Source of the DNA: Gallionellaceae bacterium
Lineage (GTDB): Bacteria > Pseudomonadota > Gammaproteobacteria > Burkholderiales > Thiobacillaceae
Direction: 5' to 3'
Assembly: GCA_028714875.1 (NCBI GenBank)
Contig: JAQTLN010000006.1
Location: 1 to 64,000 of the forward strand
Length of the DNA: 64,000 nt
Below the pieces are notes generated by a model that was not told where the DNA came from, ran no database searches, and saw only the letters and a program-made list of their open reading frames with translations. Both the position numbers and the translations under genes were made by a program. This document shows positions 37,373 to 46,305 of this stretch, piece after piece; positions within the stretch are counted from its first letter, which is position 1, and the number at the start of each line of letters is the position of its first letter.

Positions 37373-38832
37373 GCAAGCTGCCAACTGGTTGGGACGTAAC
37401 ATCTCTTGAATCTGTGGTCGAAATTCTCGACTCAAAAAGAATTCCACTGAACTCCAAGGAGCGAGAGCAGCGAATTGCTGGCAAGGCGAGTCATCAGTTA
37501 TTCCCGTATTACGGGGCGACGGGGCAAGTCGGCGTCATAGATGGCTATCTGTTCGATGGTGATCACATTTTGCTTGGTGAAGATGGTGTGCCGTTTTTCG
37601 ACCCGCTACGGCACAAGGCATATCGGGTGCGAGGTAGATTCTGGGTCAATAACCACGCCCATGTATTGAAGGCTATTGATGGCATCTCTTACTACCGTTT
37701 CATCGAGGGCTATCTGAATGCGTTCGACTACGAAGGATACATATCTGGTTCGACTCGCTTGAAACTTACACAAGCTGCCATGCGATCAATACCCATACGT
37801 CTTGCTCCATACGATGAACAAACCCGCATCGCCGACAAACTCGACGCCGTCCTGGCGCGGGTGGATGCCTGCCGCGACCGCCTCGACCGCGTGCCCGCCA
37901 CCCTCAAGCGCTTCCGCCAAGCCGTCCTCGCCGCCGCCACCTCCGGCAAGCTCACGGAGGACTGGCGCGCTGACCAGGTAGCCCGGATGCAGCCGCAGGC
38001 GGAATCCGGGAACGTCGCCCGCGATGCCGCCGAACTCCGCTATCACGTCACCCCCACCCCGGATTCAGCCGCTCTACATCCGGGTGACAGGGCTTTAGAT
38101 ATTGGCTTGCCGAAGACGTGGCGCGTATGTCAGATCAAGAATGCAGGGCGGATTCAGCTTGGTCGGCAGCGCTCTCCCAAGTTCCATACCGGCGCGAGCA
38201 TGCGACCATATCTGCGAGTTCAGAACGTATTTGAAGACCGACTTGACCTCTCAGATGTCATGAAAATGGATTTCCCCGGTCAAGACATTGAACGCTACGA
38301 ATTGCATCCCGGCGACATTCTCCTGAACGAAGGACAAAGCCCGGAGTATCTTGGACGCCCCGCGATGTACCGTGGCGAACTACCCGGTGCATGTTTCACT
38401 AACACGCTGATCCGCTTTCAAGCGTATTCCCACGTGCAACCGGATTTCGCCCTTCTGGTGTTCCGCCATCACATGCACTCAGGTCGTTACCGCTCGGAAG
38501 GGACAATCACAACGAACATCGCGCACTTGGGAGCTGGCCGTTTTGGCAACGTTGAATTTCCGCTCCCTCCTCTTGATGAACAATCCGAAATCGTCCGCCG
38601 AGTCGAATCCCTCTTCTCCTACGCCGACCGCCTGGAAGCCCGCTACAAAACCGCCCGCGCCCAGGTGGAAAAACTCACCCCCGCCCTGCTCGCCAAGGCC
38701 TTTCGCGGCGAACTGGTGCCGCAAGACCCCAACGACGAACCCGCCGCCGCCTTGCTGGCGCGCATCCACGCCGGGCGTGGCGATCAAACTGCAAACAAGC
38801 CCAAACGCGGGCGGAAAGGGATTACGGTATGA
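37369..38832 (+). CDS. hsdS: Type I restriction-modification, specificity (S) subunit
   Basis: The 487-residue protein has two target-recognition domains (about 5-150 and 245-400), each ending in the DEQTRIADKLDAVLARVDACRDRL-type conserved coiled segment (near 157-200 and 400-445). The recognition domains are visibly less GC-rich than the conserved helices, as expected for exchanged cassettes. The region between the halves (about 204-240) contains two palindromic repeats read in frame. Target sequence cannot be predicted. Confidence 0.93.
   Translation: MSKLPTGWDVTSLESVVEILDSKRIPLNSKEREQRIAGKASHQLFPYYGATGQVGVIDGYLFDGDHILLGEDGVPFFDPLRHKAYRVRGRFWVNNHAHVLKAIDGISYYRFIEGYLNAFDYEGYISGSTRLKLTQAAMRSIPIRLAPYDEQTRIADKLDAVLARVDACRDRLDRVPATLKRFRQAVLAAATSGKLTEDWRADQVARMQPQAESGNVARDAAELRYHVTPTPDSAALHPGDRALDIGLPKTWRVCQIKNAGRIQLGRQRSPKFHTGASMRPYLRVQNVFEDRLDLSDVMKMDFPGQDIERYELHPGDILLNEGQSPEYLGRPAMYRGELPGACFTNTLIRFQAYSHVQPDFALLVFRHHMHSGRYRSEGTITTNIAHLGAGRFGNVEFPLPPLDEQSEIVRRVESLFSYADRLEARYKTARAQVEKLTPALLAKAFRGELVPQDPNDEPAAALLARIHAGRGDQTANKPKRGRKGITV
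37978..38090. repeat. Pair of GCCCGGATGCAGC-type palindromes in the hsdS hinge
   Basis: TAGCCCGGATGCAGCCGCAG with GGAATCCGGG (37978-38011), and CCCCGGATTCAGCC with ACATCCGGGTGAC (38052-38090), face each other about 40 bp apart. They encode residues about 204-240 between the two specificity halves. Confidence 0.75.
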
Positions 38833-38862
38833 GACTGGCCGCGTTCAAGACAGGACCCAAGC

Positions 38863-40050
38863 ATGAAAATTGAATCCATACGCCTGAAAAACTACAAGGT
38901 GTTCCGCAAGATCCATTTGCAGGACATTCCGTCCTTCCTGGTCGTGGTGGGCGCCAACGGCTCGGGCAAATCGACGCTGTTCGATGTATTTGGCTTTCTG
39001 CACGATTGCCTGAAAGGGACAGTGCGCCAGGCGCTGGACAAGCGTGGTCGGTTTCGCGAGGTGTTGAGCCGCGATGCGGACACCGACACGATCCTGATCG
39101 AAATCCAGTACCGCATGTTGATCACCGGGGTGGAACGCCTGGTTACCTATTCGCTGGAAATCGGTGAGCAAGACGGTTCGCCCATCGTGCGACGTGAGTT
39201 GCTGCGTTACAAACGCGGACGCTACGGCAGCCCCTATCACTTTCTCGATTTTTCCGCTGGTGAGGGCTACGCAATCACCAATGAAGAAGATTTCAACAAG
39301 GTGGATGAAGACCTGGAGCGAGAACCCCAGAAAGTCAGCCCCGACACATTGGCAATCAAGGGACTAGGCCAGTTCGAGCGATTCAAGGCGGCCAATGCCT
39401 TTCGGCAACTGATCGAGTCCTGGCATGTGTCCGACTTCCATATCAGCGCCGCCCGGGGCCGCAAGGAAGCTGCGGGGGATTCCGAACATCTGTCGGAAAT
39501 CGGCGACAACCTGCCGCGCGTGGCGCAGTACCTGTTCGAACAACATCCTGAAACCTTCCAGCGCATTCTGGACACCATGTCTCGGCGGGTACCCGGCGTG
39601 GCGTCGGTTGAACCGCGCTTGATGGATGACGGCTACCTCACCTTGCGGTTTCAGGACGGTTCTTTCAAAACGCCTTTCCTGGACCGCTATGTGTCGGATG
39701 GCACCATCAAGATGTTCGCCTACCTAGTCCTGTTGTATGACCCCAAACCCCATCCCTTGCTCTGTGTGGAAGAGCCGGAGAACCAGCTGTATCCCCGGCT
39801 GATGGCGGAACTGGCGGAAGAATTTCGACTGTATGCAAATCGCGGTGGACAGGTGCTGGTATCAACGCATTCACCGGATTTCCTGAATGCGGTGCGCCTG
39901 GATGAGGTGTGTTGGTTGGTCAAGCGCAAGGGATGTACTGAAATTCGCCGCGCTCGCGATGATGCCCAGATTGCGGCCTATATGGCCGAAGGCGATCAGA
40001 TGGGATACCTGTGGAAGCAAGGCTTCTTCGAGGGGGCTGATCCGGAATGA
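38863..40050 (+). CDS. AAA-family (AAA15/21, SMC-like) ATPase, probable defence protein
   Basis: The 395-residue ATPase begins KIESIRLKNYKVFRKIHL with Walker A VVGANGSGKSTLFD near residue 30. It has an ABC-like signature region (YVSDGTIKMFAYLVLL near 268), Walker B LLCVEEPENQLYP near 291 and the H-loop LVSTHSPDFL near 330. This is the OLD/RecF-like architecture common in AAA+TOPRIM anti-phage systems. It overlaps the next gene (ATGA), forming a two-gene unit at the 3' end of the restriction operon. Confidence 0.88.
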   Translation: MKIESIRLKNYKVFRKIHLQDIPSFLVVVGANGSGKSTLFDVFGFLHDCLKGTVRQALDKRGRFREVLSRDADTDTILIEIQYRMLITGVERLVTYSLEIGEQDGSPIVRRELLRYKRGRYGSPYHFLDFSAGEGYAITNEEDFNKVDEDLEREPQKVSPDTLAIKGLGQFERFKAANAFRQLIESWHVSDFHISAARGRKEAAGDSEHLSEIGDNLPRVAQYLFEQHPETFQRILDTMSRRVPGVASVEPRLMDDGYLTLRFQDGSFKTPFLDRYVSDGTIKMFAYLVLLYDPKPHPLLCVEEPENQLYPRLMAELAEEFRLYANRGGQVLVSTHSPDFLNAVRLDEVCWLVKRKGCTEIRRARDDAQIAAYMAEGDQMGYLWKQGFFEGADPE

Positions 40051-40631
40051 AGGAGCTGGTATTTCTGCTGGAGGAAGCATCCGCCAAGGCGATGTTGGAG
40101 AGCTTGCTGCCGAGACTCCTGCACCGGGATATTCGGCCGAGATTTATTCCCTTTGATGGCAAGCAGGATCTGGAGCGGCAAATGCTCAAGCGCCTGCGTG
40201 GTTACGTTAACCCACTGGCCCGCTTCATTGTTTTGCGCGATCAAGACAGCGCGCCGGACTGCATGGCATTGAAAGCAAGGCTGACTGACCGTTGCCAGGA
40301 GGCGGGGAAAGCGGAAAAAACGCTGGTGCGGATTGCCTGTAAGGAACTGGAAACCTATTACCTCGCTGACCTTCCCGCTGTGGAGCAAGCACTGAATCTC
40401 AACAATCTGGCCCGATATCAGGGGTCGGCTAAGTTCCGCAGCCCAGATAGATTGGGCAATCCTAGCAAGGAGTTGGAAGCGCTGACGCTGGGGGCCTACC
40501 AAAAAGTAGGTGGGTCGCGCGAAATCGGAAAGTATCTCGATGTAACCAATGAGCGCTCGCCCAGCTTCAAGAATCTGGTCAAGGGTATTCGGCGCATGGA
40601 AGGCGAATTGCTTGCCTTACCGGGAGCGTAG
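40047..40631 (+). CDS. DUF4276-family (TOPRIM-like) protein, partner of the AAA ATPase
   Basis: The 194-residue protein has the DUF4276 pattern: an early glutamate in KELVFLLEEASAKAMLE, the acidic DQD in RFIVLRDQDSAPDC near residue 70, and KELETYYLAD near 110. These resemble TOPRIM-type metal sites. AAA ATPase + DUF4276 pairs resemble the RloAB/AbiL/PARIS class of abortive-infection systems; I cannot assign the exact subtype without a search. Confidence 0.82.
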   Translation: MKELVFLLEEASAKAMLESLLPRLLHRDIRPRFIPFDGKQDLERQMLKRLRGYVNPLARFIVLRDQDSAPDCMALKARLTDRCQEAGKAEKTLVRIACKELETYYLADLPAVEQALNLNNLARYQGSAKFRSPDRLGNPSKELEALTLGAYQKVGGSREIGKYLDVTNERSPSFKNLVKGIRRMEGELLALPGA

Positions 40632-40636
40632 CAAGC

Positions 40637-40792
40637 ATGAGCGATGTCTTCCGCTTCCCCCACATTCTCAAGGCCCAGGGTTGCACCCCCTACCGCAGCC
40701 CGGAAGGGGCCGATGCGCATAGGGGTCGTCAAGAGCCAGCCGGCGATCAAGGAAGCCGTCATTTCCGAACGGCCGCTACCTGGAGCGGGTAA
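40637..40792 (+). CDS. Small ORF of unknown nature after the AAA/DUF4276 pair
   Basis: A 51-codon frame begins MSDVFRFPHILKAQGCTPYR 6 bp after DUF4276. The C-terminal half is arginine- and glycine-rich. Another frame in the same stretch reads MRIGVVKSQPAIKEAVISER to a stop at 40821. Neither resembles a complete protein, so this may be the scar of a deleted gene at the island end. Confidence 0.3.
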   Translation: MSDVFRFPHILKAQGCTPYRSPEGADAHRGRQEPAGDQGSRHFRTAATWSG

Positions 40793-40816
40793 ATGGCCGG
40801 AAGGGTCGATCAACAG

Positions 40817-42016
40817 CTAACCAACCTTGTGCCGCCGAAAGGCGGCGAGCAGCGCCAGGTCATAGGTGATTTTCAAAACGCCACAGCACACCAAGGGCGC
40901 GGCCAGCCAGCCGGCGGCGAACAAGGCGCCGCCTAGCGAGGGGCTGAACGCGGCGGCGAGGCTGCGTGGCGCCGAGGTGAAGCTTGCGGCGGCGGCGCGT
41001 TCCGCCGGGGTGACCACGGCCATGACGAAGGCGCTACGGGTGGGAACGTCCATCTGCGAGAGCAGGGCGCGCGCCAACAGCAAGCCCAGCGCCAGCGGCA
41101 AGCTGGGCGCGAAGGCGGCGAAAATGAGAAAAATGCTGGATGGGATATGGGTGAACACCATGGTGTTCAGCAGGCCGAAGCGTTTGGCCACCCAGGGGGC
41201 GGCCAGTTGCGAGGCGGCGGTGAGCAGGCCGGCCCAGAAGAAGAAGGCGCCGGCGGCGGCGAGCGAGAGGCCGAAGCGCTGGAACAGCCAGAGCGACATG
41301 AGGGCGTTCACCACCAGGCCACCGGCAAAGGCATCCAGGGAAAACAGCGCGGCCAGTTGCAGCACGATGCCGCGCGAAGGCCCGAGGGGGGAGGGCGGCG
41401 CGGGGCGCTCATGGGGTGGTGGTTCCGGCAGGCGGCGGTAGAGCAGCCAGACCACAAAGCCAATGCCGGCGTAGAGCACGAACATGGCGCGCAGGGCGGT
41501 GAGGTGGTCCACTCCCAGGCTCGTCAGCCAGTCCGGCACGCCGGCGGCCAATGCCCCGAAGGCGGCGAACAGGGCGCCGGTGAGACTGTAGCGAGCGAAC
41601 AGCGAGGTGCGCGTGTTGCCATCGGCCGCTTCCGCGAGGCGCGCGTGCTCCAAGGGTAGGAATACGCTGACATCGCCGGAACTGGGATTGAGCGTGCCGA
41701 TGAAAGCGATCAGCAACAACGGCCAGAAGCCATCAAGGCCGGCGAAGAACAGGCCGGTGGCGGCCATCAGCAGCGCCGCGCCGAGCAGCAGGTGGCGATG
41801 ATGGAAGTGGTGGCCCCAGGCGCCGACCGCCAGAGTGGCGAAGGCGGAACCGAGCAGGGTTGCGCTGCTGAGCACGCCGACCTGCCAGGTGCCCATACCC
41901 AGGGCCAGCAGATAGGCCGGCAACAACACCGCAACATAACCATCGGCCAGTGCGCGCAGGGCGCGGGCGATGATCAGGAAACGCGCCTCGGGGGCGGCGC
42001 CGGAGGGGAGGATCAA
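40817..42016 (-). CDS. Major facilitator superfamily transporter
   Basis: The 399-residue protein has about 12 membrane helices. It contains MFS-type loops (GVLSSATLLGSAFATLAVGAWGHHFHHR after helix 2) and a long central loop near residue 200 (RRLPEPPPHERPAPPSPLG). Phrases such as GALLFAAGWLAAPL and LSQMDVPTRSAFVMAVV fit drug- or metabolite-exporting MFS members. It is convergent to the defence island. Confidence 0.88.
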   Translation of the reverse strand: MILPSGAAPEARFLIIARALRALADGYVAVLLPAYLLALGMGTWQVGVLSSATLLGSAFATLAVGAWGHHFHHRHLLLGAALLMAATGLFFAGLDGFWPLLLIAFIGTLNPSSGDVSVFLPLEHARLAEAADGNTRTSLFARYSLTGALFAAFGALAAGVPDWLTSLGVDHLTALRAMFVLYAGIGFVVWLLYRRLPEPPPHERPAPPSPLGPSRGIVLQLAALFSLDAFAGGLVVNALMSLWLFQRFGLSLAAAGAFFFWAGLLTAASQLAAPWVAKRFGLLNTMVFTHIPSSIFLIFAAFAPSLPLALGLLLARALLSQMDVPTRSAFVMAVVTPAERAAAASFTSAPRSLAAAFSPSLGGALFAAGWLAAPLVCCGVLKITYDLALLAAFRRHKVG

Positions 42017-42025
42017 GGGAGTCGC

Positions 42026-42090
42026 CCTGTAGCGCCGGCATCCTTGCCGGCGTCTTTTAACGGAGCCGGCTGGAAGCCGGCGCTACAGGG
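42026..42090. repeat. CTGTAGCGCCGGC...GCCGGCGCTACAG palindrome
   Basis: The arms CCTGTAGCGCCGGCATCCTTG and AAGCCGGCGCTACAGG lie between the MFS gene and the chromate operon. It is the same family as the copy embedded in the oxoprolinase gene at 2323-2385. Confidence 0.9.
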
Positions 42091-42164
42091 TGGATTCAAC
42101 GCGCGAGCCCGAGCAGCCGCCCGCCCTTCTTCAAGGCAGGCATGGCGCGCGACGTGGCCGATAT

Positions 42165-42479
42165 TCATTTGCCGACCACCGCGCCGCCCGCTGCTTTCCA
42201 GCCTTCGATGCCGCCTTCGATGAAGCGGGCGTTCAGCCCTCTGGACTGCAACGCGTCCACCACGCTGTTGGACACCGCGCCACCACGCACGCAGTAGAGG
42301 ACGATTTCCCGGTCTTGCGGCAGGTTGTCGGCCCAATCCGCGAGTTGTTCCGGGTTTTTCCAGTGAGCCCCGGCCAGTTGTTCGGCGGACGTATCGCGGT
42401 CGCCAACGCGGCGCACGTCGAGGAAGTATTTTCCGGCGAGTTCGTTCTTCAGGGTTTCAGGCTTGATGCCGCGATCCAT
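42165..42479 (-). CDS. Rhodanese-like domain protein
   Basis: The 104-residue single rhodanese domain has YFLDVRRVGD near residue 18 and the active loop LYCVRGGAVSNSV near 61, with cysteine 63 as persulphide carrier, and a closing FIEGGIEGWKAAGG. It lies 9 bp after chrA on the same strand, so it is part of the chromate operon; chrB genes often carry a neighbouring rhodanese. Confidence 0.88.
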   Translation of the reverse strand: MDRGIKPETLKNELAGKYFLDVRRVGDRDTSAEQLAGAHWKNPEQLADWADNLPQDREIVLYCVRGGAVSNSVVDALQSRGLNARFIEGGIEGWKAAGGAVVGK

Positions 42480-42488
42480 ATCAGTTCC

Positions 42489-43814
42489 TTAAATGAGCGA
42501 GGTGTAGATCAGGCCCACCGCCGCGCAGGCGCCGATGACCCGCATGATGTCCTGCTTGTATTTCCACAGCGCCAGGAAGGCGGCCACGGACATGAGGGCG
42601 TAGAACCACTCGAAGGTGCCCTCGAAGCCTTTCGGCCAGAGGACGTGGTAGCCGAAGAACAACGCCAGATTGAGCACCACGCCGACCACGGCGGCGGTGA
42701 TGCCGGTGAGTGGGGCGGTGAACTTGAGGTCGCCGTGGGTGGCTTCCACCAGCGGACCGCCGGCGAGGATGAACAGGTAGCCGGGCAGGAAGGTGAAGAA
42801 GGTGGCGACACTGGCGCCGGCAAAACCGGCCAGCAACAGGTTGTCCGGGCCGAACACTTCCTTGCTCCAGCCGCCGATGAAGCCGACGAAGGCCACCACC
42901 ATGATCAACGGGCCGGGCGTGGTTTCGCCCAGCGCCAGGCCGTCGATCATCTGCGGGCCGGTGAGCCACTGGTAGTGCTCGACACCGCCCTGATAGACGT
43001 AAGGCAGCACGGCATAGGCGCCGCCGAAGGTGACCAGGGCCGCCTTGGTGAAGAATTCGCCCATGTCCTTCAGCACCGGCACGCCCAGCGTGGCCCAGAT
43101 GCCGAGAGCCCAGACCGCGAGGAAGGCGATGGTCATGAGGATCAGACGCGAAGCCTTGAACTTCGCGTGCTCCGGAGTCGGCGTGTCGTCGTCGATCAGG
43201 GCCGGGCCGTATTCCTTGTTGGAGGCGCCGTGGCCGCCGCCGACCTTGAAGATATCGGGGACGAGCTTGCTGCCGATGAAACCGAGGACACCGGCGCTCA
43301 TGACGATGATGGGGAAGGGGATTTTCAGGGCGAATATGGCGACGAAGGATGCCGCCGCGAAACCCCACAGCACCTTGTTCTTGAGCGCGCGTGAGCCGAT
43401 GCGCCAGGCCGCGAAGACGACGATGGCGACCACGGCGGGCTTGATGCCGGCGAACACTCCGTGAACGAATTGCACGTCGCCATAAACCAGATAGATGTAG
43501 GTAAGCGCCGAGAGGATGAACAGCGAGGGCAGCACGAACAGGGTGCCGGCGATGATGCCGCCCCAGGTGCGGTGCAACAGCCAGCCGATGTAGATGGCGA
43601 GCTGTTGCGCCTCCGGTCCGGGCAGCACCATGGCGTAGTTGAGGGCGTGCAGGAAGCGGCGCTCGGAGATCCAGCGGCGTTTCTCCACCAGCTCCTGGTG
43701 CATCATGGAAATCTGCCCGGCGGGGCCGCCGAAGCTGATGAAGCCGAGTTTCAGCCAGTAAACGAAGGCTTCCCAGAAAGCGGGGTGGACGGGGCGTTGC
43801 GGGGCTTCGCTCAT
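42489..43814 (-). CDS. chrA: Chromate efflux transporter ChrA
   Basis: The 441-residue CHR-family protein has two homologous halves: FVYWLKLGFISFGGPAGQISMMHQELVEKRRW and LNYAMVLPGPEAQQLAIYIGWLL at the start, then KAALVTFGGAYAVLPYVYQGGVEHYQWL and MIDGLALGETTPGPLIMVVAFVGF in the second half. These are the CHR domain signatures. It exports chromate, probably with protons. Its ATG overlaps the chrB stop. Confidence 0.95.
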   Translation of the reverse strand: MSEAPQRPVHPAFWEAFVYWLKLGFISFGGPAGQISMMHQELVEKRRWISERRFLHALNYAMVLPGPEAQQLAIYIGWLLHRTWGGIIAGTLFVLPSLFILSALTYIYLVYGDVQFVHGVFAGIKPAVVAIVVFAAWRIGSRALKNKVLWGFAAASFVAIFALKIPFPIIVMSAGVLGFIGSKLVPDIFKVGGGHGASNKEYGPALIDDDTPTPEHAKFKASRLILMTIAFLAVWALGIWATLGVPVLKDMGEFFTKAALVTFGGAYAVLPYVYQGGVEHYQWLTGPQMIDGLALGETTPGPLIMVVAFVGFIGGWSKEVFGPDNLLLAGFAGASVATFFTFLPGYLFILAGGPLVEATHGDLKFTAPLTGITAAVVGVVLNLALFFGYHVLWPKGFEGTFEWFYALMSVAAFLALWKYKQDIMRVIGACAAVGLIYTSLI

Positions 43815-44749
43815 TGCGCGGGTTCTCTGTTTTGGTAATGGATATAAAGGAAATCGAACGCTTGGCTGGCGGTGGCCAACAGGGCGTCGTCATCGGCCAA
43901 GCTGGCGCGCATGCCGGCGAGCAGGGTTTCCAGACCGGCAGCTTCGGGTGCCGGCAGACCGCCGACATCGAGGAAATGCACGATCTCCGCGATGCGGGCC
44001 AATGCCGGATCGCCATTCAGCCCGAAGCTGGCAAGCAGGGTCTCGAAACTCACCCGGTTGCCGGTATGTGTGAAGGTTGCACCATCGAAGTCGAAGCCCA
44101 GCGCGTCGGCGGGGCAATCGGCGGGGGCGGTCAACCAGAGAAAACGCGCTTGGCGGTCGATGAAGCGGTGAATCAGCCAGGCCGAGGCCATGCGGTCCAC
44201 CCAGGGTCGCTTGCGTGTTGCCCACACACGGCCCTGGTAGGCGGCGGCGTCCAGGCGCGTGATTTCCGTCTCACGCGGCGTCGGTTCTCCGGGCGACAGC
44301 CGGGTTTGTAAGACTTGATCCAGTTCGTCCAGTTGCGCCCGCACCTGGCGTTGCGTCTCACCCGGGAAGAAGTCGATGGTGGCGAGCGCGGCGAAGTGCT
44401 TGCGCAGTTTGCGCGCCAACCGGGCCTGCTCCTGTATCGCATTGCCATCGAGCGCGGCGAGGCTGTCCTGAACATCCGCCGCGAGATGGCGATATTCCTC
44501 GGTGCGATCGAACAGTGCTTCGAATGGGTATGGCAATGGATCAGTCGTGAGGAGATAAGCCTGACCACCCGCTTCGTCGATACCCACCGCCACCTCGGCG
44601 AGCATTGCCTGACGTTCTTCTCCCTCCGGCAACAGATACACCCCATCACGCAACGACGCCGCGCCGGCGGTCTTCAGGGCGCGCCAGGCTCGCATCCGGG
44701 CTGAGGCATTTTCTGTTGGCAGGGAGATAATTAGTAGCAACCATTTCAT
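43811..44749 (-). CDS. chrB: Chromate resistance protein ChrB
   Basis: The 312-residue protein matches the ChrB family: the N-terminal part (KWLLLIISLPTENASARMRAWRALKTAGAASLRDGVYLLP) is a winged-helix-like regulator segment. The C-terminal domain has TRKRPWVDRMASAWLIHRFID and EIVHFLDVGG. ChrB acts as a chromate-responsive regulator and possibly reductase. It is the first gene of chrB-chrA-rhodanese. Confidence 0.93.
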   Translation of the reverse strand: MKWLLLIISLPTENASARMRAWRALKTAGAASLRDGVYLLPEGEERQAMLAEVAVGIDEAGGQAYLLTTDPLPYPFEALFDRTEEYRHLAADVQDSLAALDGNAIQEQARLARKLRKHFAALATIDFFPGETQRQVRAQLDELDQVLQTRLSPGEPTPRETEITRLDAAAYQGRVWATRKRPWVDRMASAWLIHRFIDRQARFLWLTAPADCPADALGFDFDGATFTHTGNRVSFETLLASFGLNGDPALARIAEIVHFLDVGGLPAPEAAGLETLLAGMRASLADDDALLATASQAFDFLYIHYQNREPAQ

Positions 44750-44757
44750 AATGGTAG

Positions 44758-44780
44758 ATGTTAATACATATTACAAACAT
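44758..44780. promoter_or_regulatory. AT-rich dyad upstream of chrB
   Basis: TAATA and TATTA (44762-44773) are centred in a wider dyad ATGTT...AACAT, 10-30 bp upstream of the chrB start. The minus-strand TAATAT/TATTAA could be its -10 box. A position overlapping the promoter fits an operator for ChrB itself. Confidence 0.45.
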
Positions 44781-44827
44781 GCGAGGAGCGATTCAGTGAA
44801 GTTGTTCCGATGCCCCAGGCTGGCCGC

Positions 44828-44833
44828 TACAAT
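44828..44833 (+). promoter_or_regulatory. Possible -10 box for lapA
   Basis: TACAAT lies 28 bp before the lapA ATG, with a weak -35 (TTCCGA) 17 bp upstream. It would drive the lapA-lapB-pyrF-ugd-cysM series. Confidence 0.4.
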
Positions 44834-44861
44834 CGCAATCTTTCCCGCACCGGCAGAGGCC

Positions 44862-45131
44862 ATGCGCTACTTGGCACTGTTATTCAAGATTGTCCTGTTC
44901 ATTTTTCTGCTTGGCTTCGCGGTGAAGAACAGCGACGTCGTTACGCTGCGCTATTTCTTCGGCTATGAATGGCAATCTCCGCTGGCGCTGGTGATTCTGG
45001 TGTCGTTTGCCGTCGGCCTGCTGATCGGGCTGCTGGCCTGCTCCTGGCGGCTGTTGCGCAACCATCGTGAATTACGCCAGTTGCGCCGTTTCAGTTCCGA
45101 CCTCAGTTCCAAGCATTCCACGCCGGAGTAA
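44862..45131 (+). CDS. lapA: LapA-family membrane protein (DUF1049)
   Basis: The 89-residue protein has two membrane helices (residues about 5-20 and 40-62) separated by VKNSDVVTLRYFFGYEWQSP, the LapA signature, and a basic cytoplasmic tail. LapA works with LapB in controlling lipopolysaccharide synthesis. The start follows GCAGAGGCC. In many proteobacteria ihfB precedes lapA; here the chromate operon does. Confidence 0.9.
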   Translation: MRYLALLFKIVLFIFLLGFAVKNSDVVTLRYFFGYEWQSPLALVILVSFAVGLLIGLLACSWRLLRNHRELRQLRRFSSDLSSKHSTPE

Positions 45132-45135
45132 GTCG

Positions 45136-46305
45136 TTGGAAATCGAAGCCTGGCATCTCCTGGTCATTCCCCTGTTTTTCGCCCTCGGCTGGCTGGCCGC
45201 GCGGGTGGATATTCGCCATGTCATGCAGGAATCGCGCGCCGTGCCGCGTTCCTATTTCAAGGGACTCAATTACCTGCTCAATGAGCAGCCGGATCAGGCC
45301 ATCGAGGCCTTCCTGGAAGTGACCCGCCTCGACCCAGATACCCTGGAATTGCACTTTGCCCTGGGCTCGCTATTCCGCCGTCGCGGCGAACTGGACCGCG
45401 CGATTCGCATCCACCAGAGCCTGGTTGACCGCGCGGACCTCGCGCAGGATCAGCGCATGAAGGCCTTGTATGAACTGGGCGAGGATTTTCTCAAGGCCGG
45501 TCTGTTGGATCGCGCGGAGGATGTGTTCCGGAGACTGGAAAGCGGTGTGCATGCGCTGGATGCGTTGCGCAAACTGCTGGAAATTCAGGTGCTGACCAAG
45601 GATTGGCCACAGACCATCATTACCTCGCAGCGTCTGGAAAAACTCGGTTGTCTCTCGCAGAACGCCAACACCGCGCACTACCACTGCGAGATGGCCGCCG
45701 CCGCCATGCTGCGTGGAGAGGTCGATGCCGCGCGTGGGCATCTGGAACAGGCGCTGAAGAAGAATCGCCGCTCCGCGCGCGCCATCCTCCTGCTGGGTGA
45801 TCTCGAAGCCCAGGCCGGCCAGGATGAGGCAGCCATCGCCGCCTGGCGCCGTATCGAGGACATCAACCCGGCTTTTCTGCCCATTGCCGCCGATCGACTG
45901 GTTCAGGCGCATGGTCGCCTGGGCCGATATGAACAAGCTGTCCGACTCTTGCAGGGTTATCTCGAACAGCGCCCCAGCCCGGATTTGCTGCACCTCCTGT
46001 TCCAGACCGTGGCCGCGCGCCAGGGCTGGGAAGCCGCCCGCGCGCTGGCCGCCACCGAATTGAAAAAACATCCCAGCCTGCGCGCCCTCGATGATTACCT
46101 GCAAGCCAGCAACGCCTTGCAGTCCGAGAACGAAGATGGGCGGGTGGAATACCGACTGGCCCAGGATCTGGTGCATCGCCAGGTGAGCCAGATCGCCCAC
46201 TACCAGTGTGGCGAGTGCGGCTTCAAGGCGCGCCAGTTCTTCTGGCAGTGCCCGGCCTGCGCGCGCTGGGAAAGCATTTCACCGGAAAGGTTGGAACATG
46301 AGTGA
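45136..46305 (+). CDS. lapB: LapB, lipopolysaccharide assembly TPR protein
   Basis: The 389-residue protein has an N-terminal membrane helix ([23 protein letters not shown]), about nine TPR repeats ([24 protein letters not shown] onwards) and a C-terminal rubredoxin-like zinc site [21 protein letters not shown]. LapB recruits FtsH to degrade LpxC. It begins with TTG at 45136, 5 bp after the lapA stop, with GGAG overlapping the lapA end; no nearer ATG keeps the membrane helix. Confidence 0.93.
   Translation: MEIEAWHLLVIPLFFALGWLAARVDIRHVMQESRAVPRSYFKGLNYLLNEQPDQAIEAFLEVTRLDPDTLELHFALGSLFRRRGELDRAIRIHQSLVDRADLAQDQRMKALYELGEDFLKAGLLDRAEDVFRRLESGVHALDALRKLLEIQVLTKDWPQTIITSQRLEKLGCLSQNANTAHYHCEMAAAAMLRGEVDAARGHLEQALKKNRRSARAILLLGDLEAQAGQDEAAIAAWRRIEDINPAFLPIAADRLVQAHGRLGRYEQAVRLLQGYLEQRPSPDLLHLLFQTVAARQGWEAARALAATELKKHPSLRALDDYLQASNALQSENEDGRVEYRLAQDLVHRQVSQIAHYQCGECGFKARQFFWQCPACARWESISPERLEHE

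Noticed and set aside
45067-45136. Upstream start for lapB
   Set aside because: It would overlap lapA by more than 60 bp and add residues absent from the family; the TTG at 45136 has a GGAG at the right distance.
46208-46298. Upstream start for pyrF
   Set aside because: It would lie inside the lapB zinc-site codons and adds arginine- and serine-rich sequence with no ribosome site; ATG 46298 overlaps the lapB stop naturally.
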